From an uncultured Clostridium sp. (lineage in GTDB: Bacteria; Bacillota; Clostridia; Clostridiales; Clostridiaceae), in NCBI GenBank assembly GCA_934746015.1, contig CAKVEW010000024.1:1-48341 (forward strand): a stretch of 48,341 bases of DNA, given 5' to 3'. The notes under the pieces were generated by a model. It made no database searches. It saw only the letters and a program-made list of their open reading frames with translations, and was not told where the DNA came from. The translations under genes and the position numbers were made by a program. Each line of letters begins with the position of its first letter. Position 1 is the first letter of the stretch. Below are positions 9,044 through 18,481 of this stretch, piece by piece.

Positions 9044-9051
9044 ATTAACAA
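9034..9051. promoter_or_regulatory. Rex operator upstream of crt
   Basis: TTGTTATAAGATTAACAA matches the Rex consensus TTGTTAANNNNTTAACAA at all but one defined position. It lies between rex and crt, as expected for NADH/NAD+-responsive repression of the butyrate pathway. Confidence 0.85.
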
Positions 9052-9059
9052 TATATTCA

Positions 9060-9087
9060 AAAAATAATTGAAGCTTAAGCTTCAACT
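9060..9087 (-). terminator. rex terminator
   Basis: The palindrome TTGAAGCTTAAGCTTCAA (9068-9085) is followed on the minus strand by TTATTTTTT. It separates rex from the crt operon, so crt needs its own promoter. Confidence 0.75.
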
Positions 9088-9153
9088 ATTATTATAAACA
9101 TATAAAAATTCTTTTTCAATACTATTTCTAAATTAAGTAAATCCTTAATGTAA

Positions 9154-9795
9154 TCACTTACAATTCTCTTTATCATTTAGTAAGTATATCAATGTTAATA
9201 AACTCTCAGATAAATGTACATTTTCTACTGTTACTTCCTCTGGAACAGATAAGTCAACTGGAGCAAAATTCCATATTCCTGTTACGCCATTTTCAACTAA
9301 AATATCACTTACCTTTTGTGCATTTATTCTAGGCACACATATTATACCAATGTCTATAGAATTTTCTAATAAATAATTTTTCAAAACATCAATGTCTTGA
9401 ATTTCTATATCTCTTATTCTCATTCCTATTAATTTAGGATTTGCATCAAATATAGCTGTAATATTTAACCCAGTTTGTGTAAATCTACTATAGTTTGCAA
9501 TTGCCTGCCCTATATTACCTGCTCCAACAATTACAGCACTATAATCTCTATTTAATCCCAAAATAATACTTATTTGATTATAAAGATCTTTAACATTATA
9601 CCCATAGCCTTGTTGGCCAAAATCTCCAAAACAATTTAAATCTTGTCTTATTTGTGATGCAGTAAAACCAATCTTTTCACCTAATTCTTTTGAAGATATT
9701 CTATCTACATCATTTCTTAATAATTCTTGTAAATATCTATGATACTTTGGCAGTCTCTTAATTACTGCCATTGAAATATTTTTTTTCTTCTCCAT
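9154..9795 (-). CDS. rex: Redox-sensing transcriptional repressor Rex
   Basis: 213 residues. An N-terminal winged helix (about 10-75; SSKELGEKIGFTASQIRQDL) is followed by a Rossmann domain with GAGNIG (91-96) that binds NAD(H). High NADH releases Rex from DNA. It sits immediately upstream of the butyryl-CoA genes whose leader carries a Rex site, the usual clostridial arrangement. A second, weaker Rex-like site lies upstream of rex itself (9884-9901). Confidence 0.96.
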   Translation of the reverse strand: MEKKKNISMAVIKRLPKYHRYLQELLRNDVDRISSKELGEKIGFTASQIRQDLNCFGDFGQQGYGYNVKDLYNQISIILGLNRDYSAVIVGAGNIGQAIANYSRFTQTGLNITAIFDANPKLIGMRIRDIEIQDIDVLKNYLLENSIDIGIICVPRINAQKVSDILVENGVTGIWNFAPVDLSVPEEVTVENVHLSESLLTLIYLLNDKENCK

Positions 9796-9883
9796 ATTAT
9801 TTCTCCTATTTTTATTTTTATTTAAAACACCGTTTTATATATATCTTTATTTTAACACTTTTATTTAAATTTTAAAACAACTT

Positions 9884-9901
9884 AAGTTATCTATTTAACA
9901 A
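9884..9901. promoter_or_regulatory. Possible Rex autoregulatory site
   Basis: AAGTTATCTATTTAACAA has a perfect right half-site (TTAACAA) and a 4/7 left half-site with the correct 4-nt spacer. It lies about 90 bp upstream of the rex start. Autoregulation is inference. Confidence 0.4.
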
Positions 9902-9991
9902 TGCATTTTAAATATATTATTAACATTATATTTTATTTTTATTTTTAAAGTCAAAAATATTTAATTAAATTAAATAAAAATACAAAAAATT

Positions 9992-10032
9992 AGACTTATG
10001 TATAACGTAGCAGATCCGTTATACATAAGTCT
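9992..10032 (-). terminator. 16-bp perfect hairpin with T tract (terminator)
   Basis: AGACTTATGTATAACG (9992-10007) is exactly complementary to 10017-10032, with a 9-nt loop. On the minus strand it is followed by TAATTTTTTG, so it can terminate transcripts from the metal ATPase operon ending at 10320. A smaller hairpin (TTTACAAA/TTTGTAAA, 10037-10059) follows. Confidence 0.65.
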
Positions 10033-10154
10033 TAACTTTACAAAATTAAACTTTGTAAATAAAAGTAATCTTGTATGCTTCCCTTATGCCTGAATGTTCT
10101 CAACTCAAATAATTATATTTAATTTGATGAAATTTGTCAATAAAAAAAGAAAAA

Positions 10155-10205
10155 ATATAACGCTAGCTGCTCCGTCGCAAGCTCCAAGTCGCCCTAGCAT
10201 TATAT
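10155..10205. repeat. GC-rich dispersed element, copy 1
   Basis: ATATAA-C-GCTAG (10155-10166) pairs with CTAGC-A-TTATAT (10194-10205), closing a GC-rich core with CTCCGTCGC and CTCCAAGTCGCC. The core matches copy 2 (35644-35690) at 26 of 30 positions. A downstream ACTGAAGGAAATAAT is also shared. The rest of 9796-10319 holds no gene that I can support. Confidence 0.75.
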
Positions 10206-10319
10206 TGTTTTCTTTTAATACTGAAGGAAATAATTCCTCATTTCATTTCGGAATTATAAAAAATATTTATAACGTAAACCCTCTACTTATAATTAAAGAT
10301 TTATATATTTATCTCCTAT

Positions 10320-12551
10320 TTATTTTAAGCATCTTGTTGAATTTATTACTGCAAGTATTGTAACTCCAACATCTGCAAATACTGCTTCCCACATATTTGC
10401 TAAACCAACAGCTCCTAGAATTAAAACTAATACCTTTATTGCTAATGCAAATATTATATTTTGCCATAAAATCTTATTAGTTTTTCTAGCTACTTTTATT
10501 GCTGAAACTAAAGCTTCTGGATTATCATTCATAAGCACTACATCTGCTGCTTCAATTGCTGCATCTGAACCTATACCACCCATAGCAACACCGATATCTG
10601 CTCTTGCTAATACTGGAGCATCATTTATTCCATCTCCTACGAATATTACTTTCCCTTGAGTCTTATTGTCTTTAATTATTTCTTCTACTTTTTCTACCTT
10701 ATCACCTGGCAATAATTCAGCGTATACCTTATCTACACCAACTATTCCAGCTACCTTTTCTGCAACAGTCTTATTATCCCCAGTTAGCATTACAGTTTGT
10801 GAAACTCCTACATCTTTTAAGCCTCTTATTCCTGCTTTAGAACCTTCTTTAATTTCATCAGAAATCACTATATTCCCTTTATATTCATTATTAACAGCTA
10901 CATGAACTATAGTTCCAATTGTATTAATATTTTCATATTTAATATTAAATTTTTCCATTAACTTATAGTTACCAACTAGAACTTCATTTCCTTCTAATAG
11001 AGTTTTTACTCCATGACCTGAAATTTCTTCATAATTAACTAACTCTTTTGAATCTACTTCTTTTCCATATTCTTTAATTATAGATTGTGCAATTGGATGG
11101 TTAGATAGACTTTCTGAAATAGCGGCTATCCTTATTAATTCTTCCTTATCTAAATTAACATTATTTACTTCTGTTACTTTAAATACTCCCTTTGTTAAAG
11201 TTCCTGTTTTATCAAATACAACTGTATTTACATCCTTTAATGCTTCTAGATAGTTACCACCCTTAACTAATATACCTTTTCTTGATGCTCCACCTATTCC
11301 TGCAAATAATCCAAGAGGAATAGATACTACTAATGCACATGGACAAGATACTACTAAGAAAATTAATGCTCTAGATAACCACTCATTAAAAGTTCCATTA
11401 TTGAAAATGAAAGGTGGTATTACTGCTAAAGCTATAGCTGAAAAAACAACTACTGGAGTATAGTATCTTGAAAATTTAGTTATAAACTTTTCTGTTGGTG
11501 CCTTTTTATTAGAAGCATTTTCAACTAATTCTAATATTCTTGATACTGTAGATTCTTTAAAGTTTTTAGTTACTTTAATATTTAAAACACCATTAGTATT
11601 AATAAAGCCTGCTAAAATATCTTCACCTTCAAATACTTCTCTTGGTACTGACTCACCTGTTAAAGCTGATGTATCTACAAAACTGCTTCCCTTTATAATT
11701 ATCCCATCTAAAGGAACTCTTTCACCAGGTTTTACAAGAATCACTTCATCTATACTAACTGTTTCTGGATTTACCTTTTCTTCTTTTCCATTTCTTATTA
11801 CATTTGCATAATCTGCTCTAATATTCATAAGAGATGTTATTGACTTCCTTGATCTATTAACAGCATAAGATTGGAATAGTTCTCCTATTTCATAAAATAA
11901 CATAACTGCTACAGCTTCAGGATATTCGCCAATAAAGAATGCACCCAAGGTTGCAATAGTCATTAGAAAATTTTCATCAAAGACTTCTCCCCTTAATATA
12001 TTTTTAACTGCTGTTAAAATTACCTTACCACCTATTAATAAATAACTTATTATAAATAATAATAATGTTATTATTGATTCTCTATCTAAAAACATTGCTC
12101 CTGCAAAAATTGCAGCTCCAATTATTAATCTGAAATTTTCTTTTAAACTAATAGGCTCACTATGTGAGTGATCATGAGAATCTCCGTGAGAGTGTTCATG
12201 GCTATGGGAATGTTCCTCTTTAGAAGTATCTCCATGTTCTCCATGTGAACTATGATTTTCTGCTGAACATGTTGCACTAGTACATCTATTTGCATTTTCT
12301 ATTACTGTATTTTCATCATCTTTGTTAAATACCTTAACCTCTGGCTCTAGTTTATTTATTATTTCCTTAGCCTTAAGAATAATATCATTTAGTTCCTTAT
12401 TTCCATCTCCTTCTATAGTTAAAGTAGATGTTGTGAAGTTTAAATTAGCCTCTTTAACTCCTTCTAAATTATTTACTCTAGTTTCTATTTTGTTTGCACA
12501 ATTAGCACAAGTTAATCCTGACAAAATTAATTTTGTTTCATTTTTACTCAT
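10320..12551 (-). CDS. cadA: CPC-type heavy-metal P-type ATPase (Zn/Cd/Pb efflux)
   Basis: 743 residues. An N-terminal HMA domain with GLTCANC (C15/C18) is followed by a linker rich in histidine (11 His between 100 and 130, plus C90/C95). Then come membrane helices, the actuator TGES (298-301), the metal-selective CPC (403-405), phosphorylation site D447 in DKTGTLTKG, and an SNHPIAQ motif. CPC plus the companion CadC-like repressor point to Zn/Cd/Pb export rather than copper. The start is set at ATG 12549-12551 rather than upstream GTGs, which overlap the poor ribosome-binding region. It follows the regulator by 16 nt. Confidence 0.93.
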   Translation of the reverse strand: MSKNETKLILSGLTCANCANKIETRVNNLEGVKEANLNFTTSTLTIEGDGNKELNDIILKAKEIINKLEPEVKVFNKDDENTVIENANRCTSATCSAENHSSHGEHGDTSKEEHSHSHEHSHGDSHDHSHSEPISLKENFRLIIGAAIFAGAMFLDRESIITLLLFIISYLLIGGKVILTAVKNILRGEVFDENFLMTIATLGAFFIGEYPEAVAVMLFYEIGELFQSYAVNRSRKSITSLMNIRADYANVIRNGKEEKVNPETVSIDEVILVKPGERVPLDGIIIKGSSFVDTSALTGESVPREVFEGEDILAGFINTNGVLNIKVTKNFKESTVSRILELVENASNKKAPTEKFITKFSRYYTPVVVFSAIALAVIPPFIFNNGTFNEWLSRALIFLVVSCPCALVVSIPLGLFAGIGGASRKGILVKGGNYLEALKDVNTVVFDKTGTLTKGVFKVTEVNNVNLDKEELIRIAAISESLSNHPIAQSIIKEYGKEVDSKELVNYEEISGHGVKTLLEGNEVLVGNYKLMEKFNIKYENINTIGTIVHVAVNNEYKGNIVISDEIKEGSKAGIRGLKDVGVSQTVMLTGDNKTVAEKVAGIVGVDKVYAELLPGDKVEKVEEIIKDNKTQGKVIFVGDGINDAPVLARADIGVAMGGIGSDAAIEAADVVLMNDNPEALVSAIKVARKTNKILWQNIIFALAIKVLVLILGAVGLANMWEAVFADVGVTILAVINSTRCLK

Positions 12552-12567
12552 AGTTATCACCACTTTC

Positions 12568-12927
12568 CTATTCTAAAATATGCTTAAATCCTTCATTGAA
12601 AATGTGCTTTATATGATCATCCGCCAAGGAGTAATATATAACTTTTCCATCTCTTCTGAATTTAACTAATCTATTACCCTTTAAGACTCTAAGTTGATGA
12701 GAAATTGCTGATTGAGTCATATTTAGTAAAGCTGCTAAGTCACATACACATAATTCTTCTTGAAATAAAGCATAAAGTATTTTTATTCTAGTTGAATCGC
12801 TAAAAGCTTTAAAAAGATCTGCTAAATCATATAATTTTTCTTCTTCTGGTAAACCTTCCTTTACCTTTTGAACAACACTTTTATGGATTATAGTACAATT
12901 ACAACTTTCCACTTTATTTTCTCCCAT
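12568..12927 (-). CDS. ArsR/SmtB-family metal-responsive repressor (CadC-like)
   Basis: 119 residues, winged helix. The recognition helix is in NMTQSAISHQLRVL (69-82). Both classical metal sites are visible: the alpha3N site with C9, C11 and C60/C62 in ELCVCDL, and the alpha5 site with D103, H105, H116 and E119. This dual set is typical of CadC, which senses Cd/Pb/Zn. The gene precedes the ATPase in one operon, with a 10+10 inverted repeat at the transcription start, so autorepression relieved by metal is the expected logic. Confidence 0.94.
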   Translation of the reverse strand: MGENKVESCNCTIIHKSVVQKVKEGLPEEEKLYDLADLFKAFSDSTRIKILYALFQEELCVCDLAALLNMTQSAISHQLRVLKGNRLVKFRRDGKVIYYSLADDHIKHIFNEGFKHILE

Positions 12928-12949
12928 CGCTTTTCCTCCATTTCTCTAT

Positions 12950-12975
12950 AACATATGAATAATTGTTCATATGTT
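12950..12975. promoter_or_regulatory. ArsR/SmtB operator
   Basis: AACATATGAA (12950-12959) and TTCATATGTT (12966-12975) form a perfect inverted repeat around TAATTG. This matches the usual ATATGAAC...TTCATAT operator type and lies just downstream of the -10. Confidence 0.85.
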
Positions 12976-12986
12976 TCTTTAATATT

Positions 12987-13016
12987 ATTATATGCTTATC
13001 CTATTATTTTAGTCAA
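12987..13016 (-). promoter_or_regulatory. Sigma-A promoter of the metal-efflux operon
   Basis: On the minus strand, TTGACT (13011-13016), an 18-bp spacer and TATAAT (12987-12992). The predicted start near 12980 falls beside the operator. Confidence 0.85.
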
Positions 13017-13035
13017 TATTATTTAAAAAATTCTT

Positions 13036-13063
13036 CAAAAAAAAGAAGCTAGATACTAGCTCC
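13036..13063 (-). terminator. Terminator after the phospholipase-like gene
   Basis: AGCTAG/CTAGCT arms (13048-13053, 13056-13061) are followed on the minus strand by TCTTTTTTTT. Confidence 0.75.
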
Positions 13064-13073
13064 TTGATATCTA

Positions 13074-13667
13074 CTATATTACTAACGCAATATTTTCTTT
13101 AAGTTTTTGATTTAACATAACTTCATTTAAAATTAAGTTAATTATTGTATTACATATATGACTTGCATATTGTAAATCTTTTTTATAGGAAACTATTCCA
13201 TCATACTCATTTTGAAGATTATATATATAACCCCTTATATCATCAAAAGTTAATGAAGTATTTACTTCCTTCCTAACATTATAGGATTTAGCAAACTTAT
13301 TCAAATCATTTTCATATAAAACATGATCCTTAACTGCACCAGGACTTTTAAACTCCCACCTTTGATAATGTGGTACACAAAAATAATCACATAAAAAGTG
13401 GCATATAACCCCTAGCTCTTGATTAAATTTCCCTAAGGAATATCTAATAAAAATATCATCTAATGTTAATGAAGATAGAAACTTTATTTTATTTACTATC
13501 ATATTAAAGCTTTCATCAAAATAATGCTTTTTGAATTTATATTTTGACATTGTATCTGGCTTTAGATTTCCCCATACAAAATGTTTATCATTAATTAAAA
13601 ACTTTTTATCTAATTCTACATTTTCAATAAAGAAAATAGCTAAAGACTTGTGAGTATTCATCATCAT
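13074..13667 (-). CDS. Zinc-dependent phospholipase C-like protein
   Basis: 197 residues. Matches the zinc-dependent phospholipase C/nuclease P1 fold family. H90, D94, H100, H115 and E119 reproduce almost exactly the spacing of the zinc ligands H118, D122, H128, H142 and E146 of Bacillus cereus PLC. D38 (GNLKPD) and H48 may be further ligands. It lacks the signal peptide and C-terminal lipid-binding domain of alpha-toxin, so it is a short cytoplasmic relative of unknown substrate rather than a toxin. The ribosome binding site is AGGTGAGG before an ATG triplet series. Confidence 0.8.
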   Translation of the reverse strand: MMMNTHKSLAIFFIENVELDKKFLINDKHFVWGNLKPDTMSKYKFKKHYFDESFNMIVNKIKFLSSLTLDDIFIRYSLGKFNQELGVICHFLCDYFCVPHYQRWEFKSPGAVKDHVLYENDLNKFAKSYNVRKEVNTSLTFDDIRGYIYNLQNEYDGIVSYKKDLQYASHICNTIINLILNEVMLNQKLKENIALVI

Positions 13668-13745
13668 AAATTCCTCACCTCTTTTCCTTTATAAACTAAT
13701 AATATTATTTTTTATTTCAAAAAACAAACTTATTTATTTCATCTT

Positions 13746-14819
13746 TTACTTTATTATTCTAATTTTCCCACTATCGTTTAAGTTTTTCAATATTATAACT
13801 ATAATTGGTAAAGCAAATACTCCTAAGAATCCAAAGAATCTAGCTCCAATAAAAATACAAATCAACATAATAATTGGATGTAATCCTACTTGCTGACCAA
13901 CAATCTTTGGCTCAATTATATTTCTAACAACTGTAATAGTAACATAAATTATAGTTAATCCTATTGCTAATGGCACATTCCCTTTAAATAGCTCTACGAA
14001 TATCCAAGGTATTACTATTCCTCCTGTGCCAAGAACAGGTAATATATCTACACAAGCAATTAATAAAGCAATAATAATTGCATTTTCCACCCTTACTATT
14101 GAAAGTCCAATGGATAATTCTATAAAGGTTATTGTTATAATAATAGAATATGCCTTTACAAACTTAAATAGTGTTCCAACAATGTAATCTTTAACTTCAA
14201 AGAAAATACTTTTCATCTTAGGTGAAAGTTGATTTGTTATAAATCCTGTAATTTTCACATAATCCATAGCAAAGAAGAATGAAGATATAATTGTAAATAT
14301 CAACATAATAAAGAAGCTTGGTACCATTGAAACTGTTGCAGAAACAAAAGATACAACTCCTGATGAAATGCTAGATACAATTGTTCCTAAGGATTTTGCT
14401 ATAGATGATATCATTTCTCTAATAGTATCAACTAATGTAGGATCTAATTTAATTACCCAATCATCAACATTATTAGAAATATTAAATATAATTGGTTCAA
14501 TACTATTTTTATATACATCTGGAAGCTGTATAAATACCTCTTTTAATGCAATAAATACTTTTACCATAATCAATGTAAATAATGCCCCCACTGTTGCATA
14601 AAACAATAATACAGTAATTCCTGCCACTATTTTTCTATTAATTTTTAATTTCTTGGTTATTATATTAATAAGAGGCTTTAACATAAAGGCTATACCAAAG
14701 CCTATTACAAATGGTAAGAACCAGCCAAGGGCGTATTTAATAGTTATATAAATTATTGCCCCAATTATTAATAAGTAAATTACATTTATTATAAACTCTC
14801 TTTTTTTCTCAACATTCAT
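13746..14819 (-). CDS. AI-2E family transporter / YtvI-like membrane protein
   Basis: 357 residues with about eight hydrophobic segments, in the order typical of the PF01594 family. Two N-terminal helices are followed by an extracellular loop (about 85-140), then a helix and the conserved C-terminal block (PVLGTGGIVIPWIFVELF ... RNIIEPKIVGQQVGLHPIIM). Members include AI-2 exporters, Na+/H+ antiporters and the sporulation protein YtvI, so the substrate cannot be fixed from sequence. GGAGAT ribosome binding site. It is divergent from the aldo/keto reductase. Confidence 0.85.
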   Translation of the reverse strand: MNVEKKREFIINVIYLLIIGAIIYITIKYALGWFLPFVIGFGIAFMLKPLINIITKKLKINRKIVAGITVLLFYATVGALFTLIMVKVFIALKEVFIQLPDVYKNSIEPIIFNISNNVDDWVIKLDPTLVDTIREMISSIAKSLGTIVSSISSGVVSFVSATVSMVPSFFIMLIFTIISSFFFAMDYVKITGFITNQLSPKMKSIFFEVKDYIVGTLFKFVKAYSIIITITFIELSIGLSIVRVENAIIIALLIACVDILPVLGTGGIVIPWIFVELFKGNVPLAIGLTIIYVTITVVRNIIEPKIVGQQVGLHPIIMLICIFIGARFFGFLGVFALPIIVIILKNLNDSGKIRIIK

Positions 14820-15024
14820 AGCCTTTTATCTCCTACATTGTTTTCTTTGATTATACAACAAAATTCAGAATATTTGAATTTTAAAACGAAAATTTAATTT
14901 AATATTCAGAATTTAATTAATCTTCTATTTAATAGGTATTTATATCCATAGTTCCTAATTATTAGACATATGTTATCTTATATGATAAATTATTTGTAAA
15001 ATATATAATGAAAGGAGATTAAAT

Positions 15025-16014
15025 ATGGAATATACACGATTAGGCAATAGTGGATTAGAGATTTCTAGACTTTGTTTAGGAACAATGAGTTATGGAAATC
15101 CAGATAAATGGATACATTCTTGGGTACTAAAAGAAGAAGAGGCCCGTAAAATAATAAAAAGAGCCTTAGAACTTGGCATTAACTTTTTTGATACTGCTAA
15201 TGTATATGGTTTAGGAGCCAGTGAAGAAATCTTAGGTAGAGCCCTAAAAGATTATGCAAATCGAGATGAGGTTGTTATTGCTACAAAAGTATGTGGTAAA
15301 ATGTTCGAAGGTCCAAATGGTGGAGGTCTTTCAAGAAAGTCTATTATATCAGAAGTTGAAAAAAGCTTAAAAAGACTTCAAACTGATTATATAGATTTAC
15401 TGATAATTCATAGATGGGATTATAATACACCTATTAAAGAGACCATGGAAACTCTTCATGATTTAATTAAATCTGGTAAAGTTAGATATATAGGTGCTTC
15501 TTCTATGTATGCATGGCAATTCCAAAAGGCTCAGTATATAGCTAAAATGAATGGATTTACTGAATTTATTTCTATGCAAAACCATTATAATCTTCTCTAT
15601 CGTGAAGAAGAAAGAGAAATGATCCCATTATGTATAGATTTAAAAGTATCTATAACACCATACAGTCCACTTGCATCTGGAAGATTAGCAAAAGATTCAG
15701 GTGAAACAAGTAAGCGCTTAGAAGAAGATACTATTGCTAAGCAAAAATACGATTCTACAGCTATTGAAGATAATATTATAATTGAAAGATTATCTGAGAT
15801 TTCTAAAAAACGTAATATTCCTCGTAATCAATTAGCATTAGCTTGGTTATTACAAAAGAATTACTTAGCTGCACCTATTATTGGAGCAACAAAGATATCA
15901 CACCTTGAAAGTGCTGTAGCTGCATTAAATATAAAATTATCAACTGAAGAAATTCATTACCTTGAAGAGGGATATAAACCTCATAATGTTGTAGGAATAG
16001 CTAGTTATAAATAA
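15025..16014 (+). CDS. Aldo/keto reductase
   Basis: 329 residues, NADPH-dependent TIM-barrel oxidoreductase. The catalytic tetrad is visible: D56 in FFDTAN, Y61, K88 and H129 in LLIIHR. C-terminal IIGATKISHLESAVAAL binds the cofactor phosphate. It is closest in pattern to the YghZ/YajO/Kv-beta-like group (ANVYGLGASEEILG, SPLASGRLAKD). Preceded by AAAGGAG and followed by a strong terminator, so a single-gene unit. Substrate unknown. Confidence 0.92.
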   Translation: MEYTRLGNSGLEISRLCLGTMSYGNPDKWIHSWVLKEEEARKIIKRALELGINFFDTANVYGLGASEEILGRALKDYANRDEVVIATKVCGKMFEGPNGGGLSRKSIISEVEKSLKRLQTDYIDLLIIHRWDYNTPIKETMETLHDLIKSGKVRYIGASSMYAWQFQKAQYIAKMNGFTEFISMQNHYNLLYREEEREMIPLCIDLKVSITPYSPLASGRLAKDSGETSKRLEEDTIAKQKYDSTAIEDNIIIERLSEISKKRNIPRNQLALAWLLQKNYLAAPIIGATKISHLESAVAALNIKLSTEEIHYLEEGYKPHNVVGIASYK

Positions 16015-16019
16015 TAGAA

Positions 16020-16052
16020 ATAAGCTGTGCACTAATTTTAGTGCACAGCTTT
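16020..16052. terminator. Terminator of the aldo/keto reductase
   Basis: AAGCTGTGCACT (16022-16033) and AGTGCACAGCTT (16040-16051) are perfect 12-bp arms followed by T residues on the plus strand. Confidence 0.9.
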
Positions 16053-16093
16053 TAATTTTTATTAAAAGTATCTAATTGAAATTAGAACTAACA

Positions 16094-16486
16094 TTAATCC
16101 CAATCTATAGTCATAAAGCTATTAAATTTCTTATTATTACAAATAGGACAGCTGCTATTTTTCACCTCTTCTAAAGTTATAGTTTCATATTTACCTTCGC
16201 ATACATGACATTTATTCTCTAATATAAAAATCTTATCCTTATCATATTTAATACTTACATAGTTAATTGTAGATAAATCCCCACATCTATTACATTTTCC
16301 ATATGCATTATTATAAATTATTTCCTCTGTAGTACCTTTGCTTATTATATAACTTATAAATTCTTTATCTTTTTCATTAAAGGTTTTAATAAATTCTTCA
16401 AGTTTTTTAGTTCTACTACCTACACCTTCGAAAATAGTAGCACTATATCCATACTTCTTACATTGAATACTAACTCCCTTACCCAA
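16094..16486 (-). CDS. Zinc-ribbon protein of unknown function
   Basis: About 130 residues. Three intact Cys knuckles (KCNRCGD, KCHVCEG, CPICNN) and one degenerate N-terminal one (CKKYGY, where CxxC would be expected) suggest two zinc ribbons, one possibly damaged. I do not recognise the family. Start: TTG at 16484-16486 sits 8 nt from an AGGGGG ribosome binding site, while the longer GTG start is only 2 nt from it. Confidence 0.65.
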   Translation of the reverse strand: MGKGVSIQCKKYGYSATIFEGVGSRTKKLEEFIKTFNEKDKEFISYIISKGTTEEIIYNNAYGKCNRCGDLSTINYVSIKYDKDKIFILENKCHVCEGKYETITLEEVKNSSCPICNNKKFNSFMTIDWD

Positions 16487-16568
16487 AGGCACTTCCCCCT
16501 TTAATTTCTAATCTTGTTATTAAGTATATTTTATCATACCTTATATAGAATATGTTTATATAAAATAA

Positions 16569-16625
16569 AAATTAAATCAAGGCTATAACCTAAGTAAAAT
16601 CCTTAAATTATAGCCTTAATTTTTA
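16569..16625. terminator. Terminator downstream of GH1, homologous to the one after manC
   Basis: AAGGCTATAA and TTATAGCCTT arms have inner CTAAG/CTTAA pairing and T-rich tails. About 50 of 57 positions match the hairpin at 20526-20582. Confidence 0.8.
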
Positions 16626-16634
16626 CTAATAATT

Positions 16635-18083
<1,449 letters not shown>

Positions 18084-18322
18084 CTAATTAGAATTATTTT
18101 AATTTAATACTTCTAATTTCTTTATACTTTCTCCTTTCTAAAATTTCACTATGTAATTTACACTTTAATTATTGCTAAAAGATTTACTGCCTTAAGTAGT
18201 TTATTACTAATTTTATATCTAAATTAATCCAGTAATTTTCTTTCATTAAATTATAACTTAAATGAAATTTTATTTCAAATATAATTCTACTTTATATACT
18301 TTTATTTTCTATTTATCTGTGA

Positions 18323-18328
18323 TATAAT
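18323..18328 (+). promoter_or_regulatory. -10 element of the antiporter gene
   Basis: TATAAT about 10 nt before the riboswitch aptamer. The -35 is weak (TTTTAT at 18300-18305). Confidence 0.5.
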
Positions 18329-18335
18329 TTCCCCT

Positions 18336-18400
18336 TGTAGGGAATGAAGTTCTCCCTTGATATTTATCAAAACCGCTTATTATAGCTAATGACTTCTACA
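18336..18400 (+). ncRNA. Fluoride (crcB) riboswitch aptamer
   Basis: TGTAGGGAATGAAGTTCTCC followed by AAAACCGC, AGCTAATGAC and TTCTACA fits the crcB motif: G-rich 5' strand, GAUG(A)AGUUCNCC, AACNGC, GCUAAUGACNYCUAC. TGTAG and CTACA close the outer helix. A terminator hairpin follows directly, and the downstream gene is an antiporter of a kind known in fluoride-riboswitch regulons. Confidence 0.9.
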
Positions 18401-18434
18401 ACTCTTTTTGTTGTAGAAATCATTAGCTTTTTTT
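18384..18434 (+). terminator. Riboswitch-controlled terminator
   Basis: AGCTAATGA (18384-18392) pairs with TCATTAGCT (18420-18428), with inner TCTACAAC/GTTGTAGA pairing and a T7 tract. It reuses the 3' strand of the aptamer, giving transcriptional control: fluoride binding should stop the terminator from forming. Confidence 0.88.
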
Positions 18435-18481
18435 ATTTTTTAAATATCATTACTTATATTAGTCTACAGGAGGCTTAACGA

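Noticed and set aside
10094..10363. 89-aa plus-strand frame
   Set aside because: It runs through the GC-rich element and into the ATPase 3' end, lacks a ribosome binding site and has no recognisable protein pattern.
13074..13667. Alpha-toxin (secreted phospholipase C)
   Set aside because: Too short, no signal peptide and no C-terminal C2-like domain; only the catalytic fold is shared.
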